Origin: Lysinibacillus parviboronicapiens
GTDB lineage: Bacteria > Bacillota > Bacilli > Bacillales_A > Planococcaceae
NCBI RefSeq assembly: GCF_003049575.1
Contig: NZ_PYWI01000005.1
Location: 104,205 to 168,204, forward strand
Direction: 5' to 3'
DNA length: 64,000 nucleotides
This document shows, piece by piece, positions 47,248 to 56,415 of this stretch (positions within the stretch are counted from its first letter, which is position 1; every line of letters begins with the position of its first letter). The notes below the pieces were generated by a model, which ran no database searches, was not told where the DNA came from, and saw only the letters and a list, made by a program, of their open reading frames with translations. Both the position numbers and the translations under genes were made by a program.

Positions 47248-48129
47248 ATGATCACTGTTATTGGTAGTTTAAATATGGATTTAGCAGTAAAAATGGATGT
47301 TTTTCCAAAGCAGGGTGAAACAGTGCTTGGAGAACAATTTCAAACAATCCCAGGTGGCAAAGGGGCTAATCAGGCAGTTGCGGCGGCGCGATTAGGAAGT
47401 CAGGTAAATATGATAGGGTGTGTGGGTACAGATAGCTTTGGTGATACTTTACGTAACGTTTTACAACAAGAGCATATTCATACAGACACAATAACAACAG
47501 CTTCAGTACCCACTGGCATTGCCAATATTCTATTATACAATGACGATAATCGTATCATTGTGGTACCAGGTGCAAATTATGAATTGAGTCCCGTACACAT
47601 AGAGGCTGCAAAGGAGGTCATTCAGCAAAGTCAGATGGTAATCATGCAACTTGAAATTCCGAAAGAGACGACGGATTATGCATTAAAATTATGTAAAGAA
47701 GCGAATGTGCCAGTATTGTTTAATCCCGCACCAGCGGCGAATTTTGACATGCGATGGATGGAGGAAATTACGTATATGACGCCAAATGAATCAGAATGTT
47801 TATTGTTATTTGGTGATGACTTTGACGAGGTACTGAAAAGATATCCAAATAAGTTAATCATCACACTGGGTAGTGATGGTGCGCGTTTTTTTGATGGGGA
47901 ATATCCTATTCATATCCCAGGCTATATGACAAAAGTGGTGGATACTACAGGTGCTGGAGATACGTTTAATGGTGCATTAGCACATGCATTGGTAGAGGGT
48001 CAATCGTTGGATGAGGCAGTATATTTTGCGAATATAGCAGCGTCCTTATCAATTGAAAAATTTGGCGCACAAGGTGGCATGCCAACTCTTGGAGCCGTCT
48101 ATGCACGCATGAGTGGCTGTGAAGAATAA
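47248..48129 (+). CDS. rbsK: Ribokinase
   Basis: PfkB-family sugar kinase of 293 residues. It has the substrate motif GGKGANQAVAAARLG and the catalytic anion-hole motif DTTGAGDTFNGALAHAL, with GSLNMDLAVKMD at the start. No ribose transport genes lie near, so the ribose may come from nucleoside breakdown. GAGGAAAGAGG precedes the ATG. Confidence 0.88.
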   Translation: MITVIGSLNMDLAVKMDVFPKQGETVLGEQFQTIPGGKGANQAVAAARLGSQVNMIGCVGTDSFGDTLRNVLQQEHIHTDTITTASVPTGIANILLYNDDNRIIVVPGANYELSPVHIEAAKEVIQQSQMVIMQLEIPKETTDYALKLCKEANVPVLFNPAPAANFDMRWMEEITYMTPNESECLLLFGDDFDEVLKRYPNKLIITLGSDGARFFDGEYPIHIPGYMTKVVDTTGAGDTFNGALAHALVEGQSLDEAVYFANIAASLSIEKFGAQGGMPTLGAVYARMSGCEE

Positions 48130-48429
48130 AGAGTATTAGTCCCGATCTAACAAGTTTTTAAGATAAGGCTTTGTACAGCTCCCTGCATAGTTAGATACGA
48201 GTGTGATTGCATTACCAAAATTATATTATTAATATTATTTCTTTATATCTGGATAGGGAATAGTTATTGAGGAAGACGGTCATATATCATAAGTAATAAT
48301 TACTATTTGTGACAACTGCAAATAAGTACAATATCCTTTTTTGTTATCTCTCCCTAGTACAATGTATAGGAATTATATTAGTTTCATTTATAATGGAACT
48401 ATAGATATATAGGAAAAGAGGTTTTGGGG
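48130..48429. other. Spacer between rbsK and the dynamin-like gene
   Basis: No gene, terminator or clear promoter found. AT-rich throughout, with the ribosome site AAGAGG at its end. Confidence 0.4.
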
Positions 48430-50283
48430 ATGACGAATTTTGACAATATTCCACTTGAATATACAGCCTCAGCGAATAATATTTTGCCACAGCTTGTAGA
48501 TCGTTTGCGTCAACTGCATGGCATTATTGTACAAAATACATATGTAAAAGATACGGCTAAACACTTAAACCGAATCATCCAAGATGCTAACAACCAAACA
48601 ATGCTACTAATTGTTGGCAAGGAGCGTGTCGGGAAAACAACACTTGTGAATGGTCTTCTTGGTCGCTCTGTTTTACCTGTAAATGATAAAAATCCTACAG
48701 GCGTTAATACATTTTTGCGATACGGCGAGCAAGAGGAAGTAAAGGCGTATTTCTTAGATGGCGTGGTGGCGGTATTTGATATGAGTAAATTAGAGTTACT
48801 CACAACCGGAGATACATTTGCATCACAAATTTTACGCGAGCATCTAGATTATTTAGAAGTCTATCTGAAGAATGATTTATTGAAATCTGTCACAATTATT
48901 GATTCTGTTTCATTAGAAGCAGGAAGTGGAGAAATGGCCTACTTCTCCGAGTCACTTATCAACCGGGTCGACGAAATTTTTTGGGTTTTACGTTCGGGCT
49001 CAAAGGCTATCGATGCAGAGGTCTTATTAATTGATACATTAAAAAATAAAGGGGTCGAACCTCTTTGTGTGATTAATGGCATTGACACAAATGATAACTC
49101 CGAGGCATTTGTGTTGGCTGAGAAAGAACGTATCGGACAATTAATGAGTGATTTCATCGCAGTTTCTGCCACGGATGCTCTTGAAGCAAAACAAACTCAA
49201 AATGAAGAGTTATGGCAAAAGAGCCAATACGATAATCTGATTGCACAAATTCATCGTATTGCTGTAAATAGTGATAAGAAAACGTACGCCATTTTAATTC
49301 GCTTCTTGCAATGGCTGGAGCGATTCCGCTTCGAACTGACGGTTATTCCACAACGTGATCCATTCCAATCTGCTGTAGAAAACATTGAAAAATACGCCGG
49401 CGATACACAATATGAATTTTCACGTTACCAACGTGATTTAGCAATTGTACAAGAATATGAACAAGAGTATGAACAGGTTGCAAATGTCTTTAAAAAAGCT
49501 CAAACACTGTATCAACTGTTGCAAACTATCTCGCAAAATGATTATTTACAAGATGACATAGTAGAAAACTTTACGGAAAAGGCTATTAACTATCAACAAA
49601 TGTTACGTGAATATCGAAATATGCATAGTGAATACATGCGTGAATATGAACGGTTGGATGCACAGCATAAAAAAATTCATGGAAAAGGGCTGATGAAAGC
49701 TATTTTTGGCCATCATACACAAAATGAATTTTTTAAGGAGCGTGTCAATAAGTTAAATGAACAGCAAGTGGTGTGCATTGCACAATTTGATAAGGTACAG
49801 GAAGCGGAAGCATCAATGCTTCAGGCAATCTATTCGATACAAAGCTATTTGATGGATTTAGCAAAAAAGCGTTTGGCGCGTATAGAGCAAAAAGTACAAG
49901 AGCTCAATAATCAACGTGCTAAAGAAAAGCGTCAGTTAAAATTATATGCTGACAAATTAAATGAATTTTCATGTTTAATTGAAGCACAGGGTTATATAAA
50001 AGAGACAATACAGCCGTTTTTAATGGATGACAAACTTCCACTACGTGCTAAGGATCAAGAAATGCTTACAGAAACAATCAACAACATCATGGCCATTGAT
50101 TTATCGAAGAACGGCTTACTTGCTCGAAGTCAAATGAATAATAAAATGGAAAACAAAGAAATACCTTTTGAGGCAAAAGAAAAATATCTGTTACATATCT
50201 TAGCTTTAACGGAAACAGATGTCATCTCAAACGATATACCAGAAATACCTCGAAAATTGGATATACAATATAATAATGAATGA
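48430..50283 (+). CDS. Dynamin-like large GTPase
   Basis: A 617-residue soluble GTPase. The G1 loop is GKERVGKT at residues 63-70, G2 is probably the Thr in NPTGVNT, and G3 is a variant in TIIDSVSLEAGSGEM. Beyond about residue 290 it is helical: a region near 310-440 and a long charged coiled coil with many Lys, Glu and Gln (about 400-530). No membrane helix or paddle is obvious. Layout fits the dynamin superfamily of bacteria, which act in membrane fusion, stress repair or phage tolerance. It stands alone rather than as a tandem pair. ATG 48430 is eight bases after AAGAGG. Confidence 0.75.
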   Translation: MTNFDNIPLEYTASANNILPQLVDRLRQLHGIIVQNTYVKDTAKHLNRIIQDANNQTMLLIVGKERVGKTTLVNGLLGRSVLPVNDKNPTGVNTFLRYGEQEEVKAYFLDGVVAVFDMSKLELLTTGDTFASQILREHLDYLEVYLKNDLLKSVTIIDSVSLEAGSGEMAYFSESLINRVDEIFWVLRSGSKAIDAEVLLIDTLKNKGVEPLCVINGIDTNDNSEAFVLAEKERIGQLMSDFIAVSATDALEAKQTQNEELWQKSQYDNLIAQIHRIAVNSDKKTYAILIRFLQWLERFRFELTVIPQRDPFQSAVENIEKYAGDTQYEFSRYQRDLAIVQEYEQEYEQVANVFKKAQTLYQLLQTISQNDYLQDDIVENFTEKAINYQQMLREYRNMHSEYMREYERLDAQHKKIHGKGLMKAIFGHHTQNEFFKERVNKLNEQQVVCIAQFDKVQEAEASMLQAIYSIQSYLMDLAKKRLARIEQKVQELNNQRAKEKRQLKLYADKLNEFSCLIEAQGYIKETIQPFLMDDKLPLRAKDQEMLTETINNIMAIDLSKNGLLARSQMNNKMENKEIPFEAKEKYLLHILALTETDVISNDIPEIPRKLDIQYNNE

Positions 50284-50302
50284 TAATCCATGAATAAAAA
50301 GA

Positions 50303-50341
50303 TGTCCTAAAAGTATGATTTTTCTTTTAGGACATTTTTTT
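50303..50341 (+). terminator. Terminator after the dynamin-like gene
   Basis: TGTCCTAAAA pairs perfectly with TTTTAGGACA, followed by seven Ts. Confidence 0.9.
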
Positions 50342-50595
50342 GTTTTATGCTGTTCTTCTTCGTTGTTGCGTTGTAGTTATGCGCAACGTCAGTAGTATTC
50401 ATCCAGTTTCTTCGTTGCCTAAATTTTCTAAAAACCTATTTTTTCATAGCTAACGCTACTCTTCAGATGGTTTCCTCATAAAATTCTCCTTTTTTGAATC
50501 ACTCTTAACAGTTATCTCCACAGGACGTATTTATCTGTGCTGTGAAAAGCACAGATTCCACGGATACGTTAAATTGCATTTTTAAAAATATGTCA
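50342..50595. other. Spacer upstream of the MATE promoter
   Basis: No gene seen on either strand. A short inverted repeat, CTGTGCTGTGAAAAGCACAG near 50536, may form a hairpin. Confidence 0.4.
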
Positions 50596-50644
50596 TTGAC
50601 TGAATATAAACGTTGTATTATTATGTTTGTAAATAAACAAACAT
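50596..50644 (+). promoter_or_regulatory. MATE gene promoter with overlapping operator
   Basis: TTGACT (50596-50601), 17 bases, TATTAT (50619-50624) is a good SigA promoter. The inverted repeat ATGTTTGT-aaataa-ACAAACAT (50623-50644) begins within the -10 and covers the start point, and a second TTTGTTTGT half-site lies about 15 bases on. This is the arrangement of TetR- or MarR-type repression. The leader to the MATE gene is about 200 bases. Confidence 0.65.
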
Positions 50645-50831
50645 TATAATATTTTGTTTGTGTTTAGTCTTTCTTATTTTTAGTCGAAGCGTTTAAGAAG
50701 TTGAGCACCCCATTTTGGTAAGAGCTTGAACCGAGCTTTATTAGTGGGCTCTACTAATTCACTGAATGGATTAAAAAAGAATTGTTTTTCTAAAATTATA
50801 GAAATTCAATATGTATTAGGAGGTTATGAAA

Positions 50832-52205
50832 ATGAAGAGAAATAATGGAAGTTTAGATAGGTTGAAAGCTAATCCAATGATTGCTTTTTTGATTCCTGTC
50901 ATTTTCGCCAGTGTTTTACAATCATTGGGTCAGGTCTTTGGGATTATTGTTGTTGGTCAAACACTAGGCGTTGATGCACTCGCAGCCATTTCGGCATTTT
51001 TTCCAATATTATTTTTTCTTATATCCTTTGCCGTTGGCATTGGCTCAGGAAGCTCAATTCTGATTGGGCAAACGTATGGTGGGGGCAAGATATCCAAAAT
51101 GAAAGAAGTAGTTGGCGTAACGCTAGCCTTTACAATGCTTGCTTCAGCCTTTGTTGCCATACTTGGTAGCATGTTTACAGCTAATATTTTGAGATGGATG
51201 GGAACACCCGAGAATATACTACAAGAAAGTATAGAGTACGCTAGAATTTTGTTTGTGTCGTTACCCATTACTTTTATGTATATGACATATACCACTTTTC
51301 TGAGGGGGGTTGGAGATTCCAAAACGCCCTTGTACGCATTAGTTTTGAATACGGTTTTAAATATCACATTGTTGCCGCTTCTTATGTTTGGATGGCTAGG
51401 ATTACCTGCGTTCGGGTTAAATGGTGCCGCATATGCTGCTGTATTCGCCAACTTCATAACCTTTGTATTCCTTATAGCGTACTTATACACAACAAAGCAT
51501 GTGTTAAAACCTGATCGTACAATTTTGCGAAATCTCTATTTTAAAGGTCCGATAGTAAAAAAACTTTTGACATTAGCCATTCCTACAAGTATTAATATGG
51601 TGGCAATCGCTATGTCGGAAATAGCTGTCATTACATTTGTCAACGATTATGGTTCCAATGCTACTGCAGCGTACGGTATTGTCAATCAACTTGTAAGCTA
51701 TATACAAATTCCGGCAATGAGTATTTCCATTGCGATTTCCGTATTTGTTGCCCAAGCCATTGGCGCTGGAAAAACTGCTACTATCCAACAGATAACAAAA
51801 CTTGGGGTTAAGTTAAATTATCTACTTGGTGGCGGACTCATAGTAATTGTTTATCTCTTTGCTGAACCTATATTAAAAATATTTTTAACAAATGATGTAG
51901 CTATTGAAATGGCAAAAAGTCTTGTATTTATTTCGTTTTGGGGTTATGTACTGTTTGGTCATATGCAAGCTTTGTCTGCAACCATGCGCGCAACAGGCAC
52001 GGTTTTGTGGCCAACTGTCTTTATGATTGCGAGTATTTGGCTAATTGAGGTACCGACTGCCTATTTCTTGTCGCATTATACCGAACTTGGTATTACAGGA
52101 ATTTGGATTGCGTATCCTGTAGCGTTTATGGTCAATCTACTTGTGCAAGCTACTTATCATCATGTTGTTTGGAAAAAGAAATCTTTAAAGGCATTATTGG
52201 CGTAA
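50832..52205 (+). CDS. MATE-family multidrug/cation exporter
   Basis: Twelve-helix efflux protein of 457 residues, with two MatE halves (about residues 12-175 and 235-400). The typical N-terminal GSLDRLKANPMIAFLIPVIF start, IGSGSSILIGQTYG and the mid-protein TLAIPTSINMVAIAMSEI match the DinF/NorM-like group. AGGAGG is 8 bases before ATG 50832; the ATG at 50826 is too close. An operator-like palindrome at the promoter suggests induction by a substrate. Confidence 0.9.
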   Translation: MKRNNGSLDRLKANPMIAFLIPVIFASVLQSLGQVFGIIVVGQTLGVDALAAISAFFPILFFLISFAVGIGSGSSILIGQTYGGGKISKMKEVVGVTLAFTMLASAFVAILGSMFTANILRWMGTPENILQESIEYARILFVSLPITFMYMTYTTFLRGVGDSKTPLYALVLNTVLNITLLPLLMFGWLGLPAFGLNGAAYAAVFANFITFVFLIAYLYTTKHVLKPDRTILRNLYFKGPIVKKLLTLAIPTSINMVAIAMSEIAVITFVNDYGSNATAAYGIVNQLVSYIQIPAMSISIAISVFVAQAIGAGKTATIQQITKLGVKLNYLLGGGLIVIVYLFAEPILKIFLTNDVAIEMAKSLVFISFWGYVLFGHMQALSATMRATGTVLWPTVFMIASIWLIEVPTAYFLSHYTELGITGIWIAYPVAFMVNLLVQATYHHVVWKKKSLKALLA

Positions 52206-52311
52206 GAAAGCTGTGGAGTGAGCCCATTCTTTATCAAAACTTTACATAGCATATTTAATACATGAAACAAAATATGGTGTTTAAACGTATAGTAGATAAG
52301 GAGGGAATGTG

Positions 52312-53532
52312 ATGATTCATATTAAAGGACACTACACGGATGCGAAGATTTACGCACAGACGCCGCTTCAAACAGCCATTGACCAAATACAGGCATTAAC
52401 AAATCAAGCTTTTATGGCTGGGACAAAGGTACGTATTATGCCCGATTATCATGCAGGCAAAGGTTGTGTCATTGGCACAACAATCCAACTAAAAGACCGT
52501 GTCGTACCTAATCTGGTGGGGGTAGACGTTGGTTGTGGTGTTTTTGTCGCAGAAATTAAGGAGTCAAAGATCGATTTTGCAAAGCTCGATGCGACGATTC
52601 GAGAATTTGTTCCGAGCGGACAAGAGATTCATCAAGAAGTAGTACCTGCACGTAGTTTTGCTGAATTTGAGGGAAAACAATTCATCGCAAGTGGCTTAAA
52701 GGATGATTACACGAATTTATCCCTTGGTACGTTCGGTGGTGGTAATCATTTCATCGAACTTGCAAAGGATGATCTGGATACTCATTATTTATTAATCCAT
52801 ACAGGTTCTCGTTATGTTGGGGCAAAGATTGCTAATTGGCATCAAAAACGTGCCTATGAAACGTTACGTCGTGAGGATTTAACAGAAAAAATTAATGACT
52901 TCAAAAATCAGGGGCGTGCACAGGAAATTCAAGCGATGATTCAGGCTTATAAAGAGCAAAATCCGAAAGTATCAAAAGAGCTAGCCTATTTAGAAGGCGA
53001 GTATTTTAATGATTATATACATGATATGAAAATTGCCCAGCAATACGCACGCATGAATCGTTGGACAATTGCCGAGACAATTGCTAAACACATGGCTTGG
53101 GATTTTACAGAAACGTTTGACACGATTCATAATTATATAGATACGGATACAATGACGCTACGAAAGGGAGCGGTGCGTGCCGATGCAGGAGAAAAACTTG
53201 TTATTCCAATGAATATGCGAGATGGCTCACTTATTTGTATGGGGAAAGGGAATGTTGAGTGGAATTGTTCTGCGCCACATGGAGCTGGACGTATGTACTC
53301 TCGTCGTGTCGCAAAACAAGCGCTGAATATGGATGATTTTAAAGAAACGATGCAGGGAATATGGACAACTTCTGTAAACGAAGAGACACTAGATGAAGCT
53401 CCAATGGCCTATAAGCCGATGAGTGAAATAACTTCAGTTATCGAAGATACAGTTGATATTTTAAAAATCATTAAACCTGTTTATAATTTCAAAGCGAGTG
53501 AAGCGGTGAAGCCGTATGAGCGAAGAGCGTAA
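52312..53532 (+). CDS. rtcB: RtcB-family RNA ligase
   Basis: Manganese/GTP-dependent ligase joining 2',3'-cyclic phosphate (or 3'-phosphate) and 5'-OH RNA ends. The roughly 406-residue protein has the metal-binding VGVDVGCGVFVAE, GGGNHFIEL, the IHTGSRYVGAKIANWH segment and the CSAPHGAGRMYSRR active site region. AAGGAGGG lies six bases before ATG 52312. No archease, RtcA, RtcR or PrfH is encoded next to it, so its RNA repair role here is open. A terminator follows. Confidence 0.92.
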   Translation: MIHIKGHYTDAKIYAQTPLQTAIDQIQALTNQAFMAGTKVRIMPDYHAGKGCVIGTTIQLKDRVVPNLVGVDVGCGVFVAEIKESKIDFAKLDATIREFVPSGQEIHQEVVPARSFAEFEGKQFIASGLKDDYTNLSLGTFGGGNHFIELAKDDLDTHYLLIHTGSRYVGAKIANWHQKRAYETLRREDLTEKINDFKNQGRAQEIQAMIQAYKEQNPKVSKELAYLEGEYFNDYIHDMKIAQQYARMNRWTIAETIAKHMAWDFTETFDTIHNYIDTDTMTLRKGAVRADAGEKLVIPMNMRDGSLICMGKGNVEWNCSAPHGAGRMYSRRVAKQALNMDDFKETMQGIWTTSVNEETLDEAPMAYKPMSEITSVIEDTVDILKIIKPVYNFKASEAVKPYERRA

Positions 53533-53618
53533 ATTGTACGACGCAAGGCGTGAATGCCTTGCTAATCAGCAATTCAATAAAAGGCAAGTGTTATCATATC
53601 TAGATTGCCGTAAATGAC

Positions 53619-53660
53619 AAGGCTTACCATAAGCATAATCGCTGTGGTAAGCCTTTTAGG
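53619..53660. terminator. Bidirectional terminator between rtcB and ferritin gene
   Basis: AAGGCTTACCA pairs perfectly with TGGTAAGCCTT, with T-tract on the plus strand. Confidence 0.88.
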
Positions 53661-53697
53661 TTTGAAGAAAAGTAAAAGATACTTTAGTGCTTAGTTA

Positions 53698-54207
53698 CTA
53701 GGCTTCAGTTGCAGGTGTAAAGGTACGTGTTGCTAATTCGCCATCTAACATGAAAATCGCATTTGAATCGTTTTCGATACGTTCAATTTTATGAATTAAT
53801 GTATCGAAAGTAGATTCTTCTTCTACTTGCTCGTCAATAAACCATCTTAAAAATGCCATTGTTGCGTGTTCACGCTCGTCTAATGCAATATCAGAGAGGT
53901 TGTAAATGCGACGCGTGACCTCTTTTTCATGCTTCAGCGCAGATTTAAAAGTATTTAAAAGAGAATCAAAATTATTATCTGGACTTTCAAAACCATAGAT
54001 AGTTGCACGGTAGCCCATATCACTTAAAAAATTATAAAATTTCATGGCATGGAAGCGTTCTTCTTCAGCCTGTACTAAAAAGAAATTGGCAAAACCGTCA
54101 TAGGCCTCATCCGTACAGTATGCTGCCATTGCCAAATAGGCATGTGCAGAGTAAAATTCAAAGTTCATTTGATCATTCAGTGCTTTGTGTAGTTTTTCAG
54201 ATAACAT
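53698..54207 (-). CDS. Ferritin (non-heme)
   Basis: Iron storage protein of 169 residues that forms a 24-subunit shell. The ferroxidase residues fit: Glu in MNFEFYSAHAYLAMAAYC, QAEEERFHAMKFYNFL with Glu and His, and later DEREHATMAFLRWFIDEQVEEE. AAGGGAGGAAAACTTTT precedes the ATG. It is a single gene; no Fur box was recognised. Confidence 0.93.
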   Translation of the reverse strand: MLSEKLHKALNDQMNFEFYSAHAYLAMAAYCTDEAYDGFANFFLVQAEEERFHAMKFYNFLSDMGYRATIYGFESPDNNFDSLLNTFKSALKHEKEVTRRIYNLSDIALDEREHATMAFLRWFIDEQVEEESTFDTLIHKIERIENDSNAIFMLDGELATRTFTPATEA

Positions 54208-54346
54208 AAAAGTTTTCCTCCCTTAGTAGTAAATACCTTCTACTTACTCTTCTAGTATATAGTGAATATAGGCTGTCGTACAAAAAAATTGTTTTTCATC
54301 GTAATCACTGCAAAAAACAATTGATATTGGTTCTCAATTAGAATAT

Positions 54347-54982
54347 TTAGTCAAACTGATTTTTTAAGCGCCAAATAAGTTCTAACAGATTGGTAAATAA
54401 ATTGATAAAATCCAGATAAAGATTTAATGCCATACCAATGACTGCCTCGTCTGACACATGATTATGCCGAATTTGGTTAAAGTCATACACCGTATAGATA
54501 CTGAATAGTAGTACAGTGATTGCAGCGATGATAAGCCCAACCATATTACTGACAGGGACGAATATAAAAATAATGGAAAATACAAGTACCACCATCAACA
54601 CAGTGAATAAATAGCTTCCCCAATTTGAAATATCTTTATTCATCAGCATGCCAATGAGTGCCAGTGCTATGAAGATGACAACGGTTGCGCCAAAAACAAG
54701 TAAAACGAATTGTTGCCCTAGTTGCCCAATGTAGAATTGTGTTGTCCAAAAAAGTAAAATACCCATTAAAAAGGGGATAGAATACATAATCGAATGAGCG
54801 AGCTTCATGCTTCGAACAAAGCAGGTAATAATAAGTAGGATAATACAAATAATTGATAAAGGCATTACCATTGCAGGGGGCAATTGAGTCGCAACAAGCA
54901 TACCTACTACAGTCAATACCCACATAAAGGTAAAGTGTTTGAGTATTTTATTTAACTTTTGATTTCGATTGGCATACGCCAT
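54347..54982 (-). CDS. Bax inhibitor-1 family membrane protein
   Basis: A 211-residue membrane protein with seven hydrophobic helices, of the BI-1/YetJ family, which in bacteria includes a pH-sensitive calcium leak channel. It ends in VIGMALNLYLDFINLFTNLL, with Asp and Asn in the last helix as is typical. GAAAGGA lies about nine bases before the ATG. Role in this cell not shown by context. Confidence 0.88.
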   Translation of the reverse strand: MAYANRNQKLNKILKHFTFMWVLTVVGMLVATQLPPAMVMPLSIICIILLIITCFVRSMKLAHSIMYSIPFLMGILLFWTTQFYIGQLGQQFVLLVFGATVVIFIALALIGMLMNKDISNWGSYLFTVLMVVLVFSIIFIFVPVSNMVGLIIAAITVLLFSIYTVYDFNQIRHNHVSDEAVIGMALNLYLDFINLFTNLLELIWRLKNQFD

Positions 54983-55086
54983 TTTGCATGGTCCTTTCTT
55001 TTGTAAAATAACGTCATAGTATGTATACGAATGATGGTAAGAAAAGATTCTGAACGTACATTAGCTTTGTCAATGATGCATATAGA

Positions 55087-55125
55087 AAAACATTCGCCAA
55101 GACGATTTGTCGAGGCGAATGTTTT
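55087..55125. terminator. Bidirectional terminator after terC
   Basis: AAAACATTCGCC pairs perfectly with GGCGAATGTTTT (12 bp). Ends the TerC transcript before the BI-1 gene. Confidence 0.9.
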
Positions 55126-55135
55126 CACTATATAA

Positions 55136-55894
55136 TTATGCATTTTTCTTTTGGTTTTTGATACCTACTAAGTAACCACCTAAAGCAATAGCAACTAGTA
55201 CAACCCAGAAAGTGACCTTCCAAAGCGTTGAGTGTGGAAATTCGTGTGGAATCACACCTAGTTTTTCATGCGCTAATGTTAGTACAGCTAGCTTCACACC
55301 AACCCAACCAACGATTAAGAAGGCTGCTGTTTCAAGTGATGGGAATTTATCAAGGACGCGAACGAACCAACGTGCAGCAAATCGCATCATAATAACTCCG
55401 ATAATACCGCCTAAGAACATGACACCGAACTGCCCAGCATTAATACCACCAATATCAAAATTACCTAAATGTGGTAGTGTAACCGCAATCGCAACTGCTG
55501 CTAGAATAGAATCGACAGCAAAGGCAATATCAGCAAGTTCGACTTTAACAACAGTCATCCAGAAGCCAGATTGTTTTTTCGGTTCCTTAATTTCTTCGGT
55601 TTCCTGAGAGGCTTTCCGAGAATCATAAATATGCTTAATGGACATGAATAATAAGTAAGCAGCTCCGATTGCTTGAATTTGCCAAAAGTTAACAAGTACA
55701 GTAATTAGGAATAATGCCGCAAAACGGAAAACAAAGGCACCAACTAAACCATATAATAATGCCTTTTGTTGTTGAGGTTTAGGTAAATGCTTTACCATTA
55801 CTGCCATTACGACCGCATTATCTGCAGCTAACAAGCCTTCAAGAACGATTAATACGACAAGTACCCATGCGTATTCTAATAATATTGCTTCCAA
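55136..55894 (-). CDS. TerC-family membrane protein (manganese exporter type)
   Basis: A 252-residue membrane protein with about seven helices. The TerC acidic signatures are present: LEGLLAADNAVVMAVMVKHL near the N-terminus and VELADIAFAVDSILAAVAI in the middle. Members (YceF, YkoY, MeeF/MeeY) help export manganese and load secreted metalloenzymes. The start is TTG 55894, nine bases after AAAGGAGG on the minus strand; the longer frame to 55948 includes that ribosome site and is rejected. A yybP-ykoY riboswitch precedes it, which fits a manganese role. Confidence 0.9.
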   Translation of the reverse strand: MEAILLEYAWVLVVLIVLEGLLAADNAVVMAVMVKHLPKPQQQKALLYGLVGAFVFRFAALFLITVLVNFWQIQAIGAAYLLFMSIKHIYDSRKASQETEEIKEPKKQSGFWMTVVKVELADIAFAVDSILAAVAIAVTLPHLGNFDIGGINAGQFGVMFLGGIIGVIMMRFAARWFVRVLDKFPSLETAAFLIVGWVGVKLAVLTLAHEKLGVIPHEFPHSTLWKVTFWVVLVAIALGGYLVGIKNQKKNA

Positions 55895-55969
55895 ATTTGT
55901 TTCCTCCTTTATGATTGGAAAAGAATAGAATATATTGCTTTCTACCAATTTTTTATTTTTTAGGCAAAA

Positions 55970-56262
55970 GAAAAAGACCCATGCCTAAAAAATAGGCAAA
56001 GGTCTTGCTAAGCAATTATCTGACATTTTTCCAGATAAATATTTCGTACCTGTGACGATGCTTTCGGTACAAATAACATCTGTCTCTTAGACAAACATCT
56101 TTGTAATTGTTGCTAAAGCTGTCGGTACAGAAACCATCTATACAAAAGCGTAGATGGTTTTGCTATCACACCCGATGGCAAGTGCCATGTAATGACGAAT
56201 GTGAAACCAGATGTATCGCTCACATCTGCTAGCTACTCCCCCTTGACAAAATTGTCAAAAGC
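55970..56262 (-). ncRNA. yybP-ykoY manganese riboswitch (expanded)
   Basis: On the minus strand, GGGGGAGTAGCTAGC (near 56240) is the conserved 5' part, and CTTAGCAAGACCTTTGCC with its terminator partner GGCATGGGTCTTTTT (55971-56008) matches the 3' part of the Bacillus ykoY leader. The element spans about 290 nt, longer than usual, with an internal stem of about 12 bp (AACCATCTA/TAGATGGTT, 56131-56160) and two copies of GTACCGAMAGC. In known members, manganese binding prevents the terminator. Confidence 0.85.
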
Positions 56263-56283
56263 TATTCAGTTCTCTTACAAAGA

Positions 56284-56311
56284 ATTATATCATGTGTGCG
56301 GTGAAAAGCAA
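56284..56311 (-). promoter_or_regulatory. Promoter of the riboswitch/terC transcript
   Basis: Minus-strand TTGCTT (56311-56306), 16 bases, TATAAT (56289-56284). Transcription would start near 56277, just ahead of the riboswitch. Confidence 0.6.
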
Positions 56312-56415
56312 AAGAAAATATAGCAATAAATTGAAAATATTTTTCCGAACAGTTCTAACAAATGATACTATTAAATGATAAGTGAAATTTTTTACAACTT
56401 AGAGAGGAGACATAC

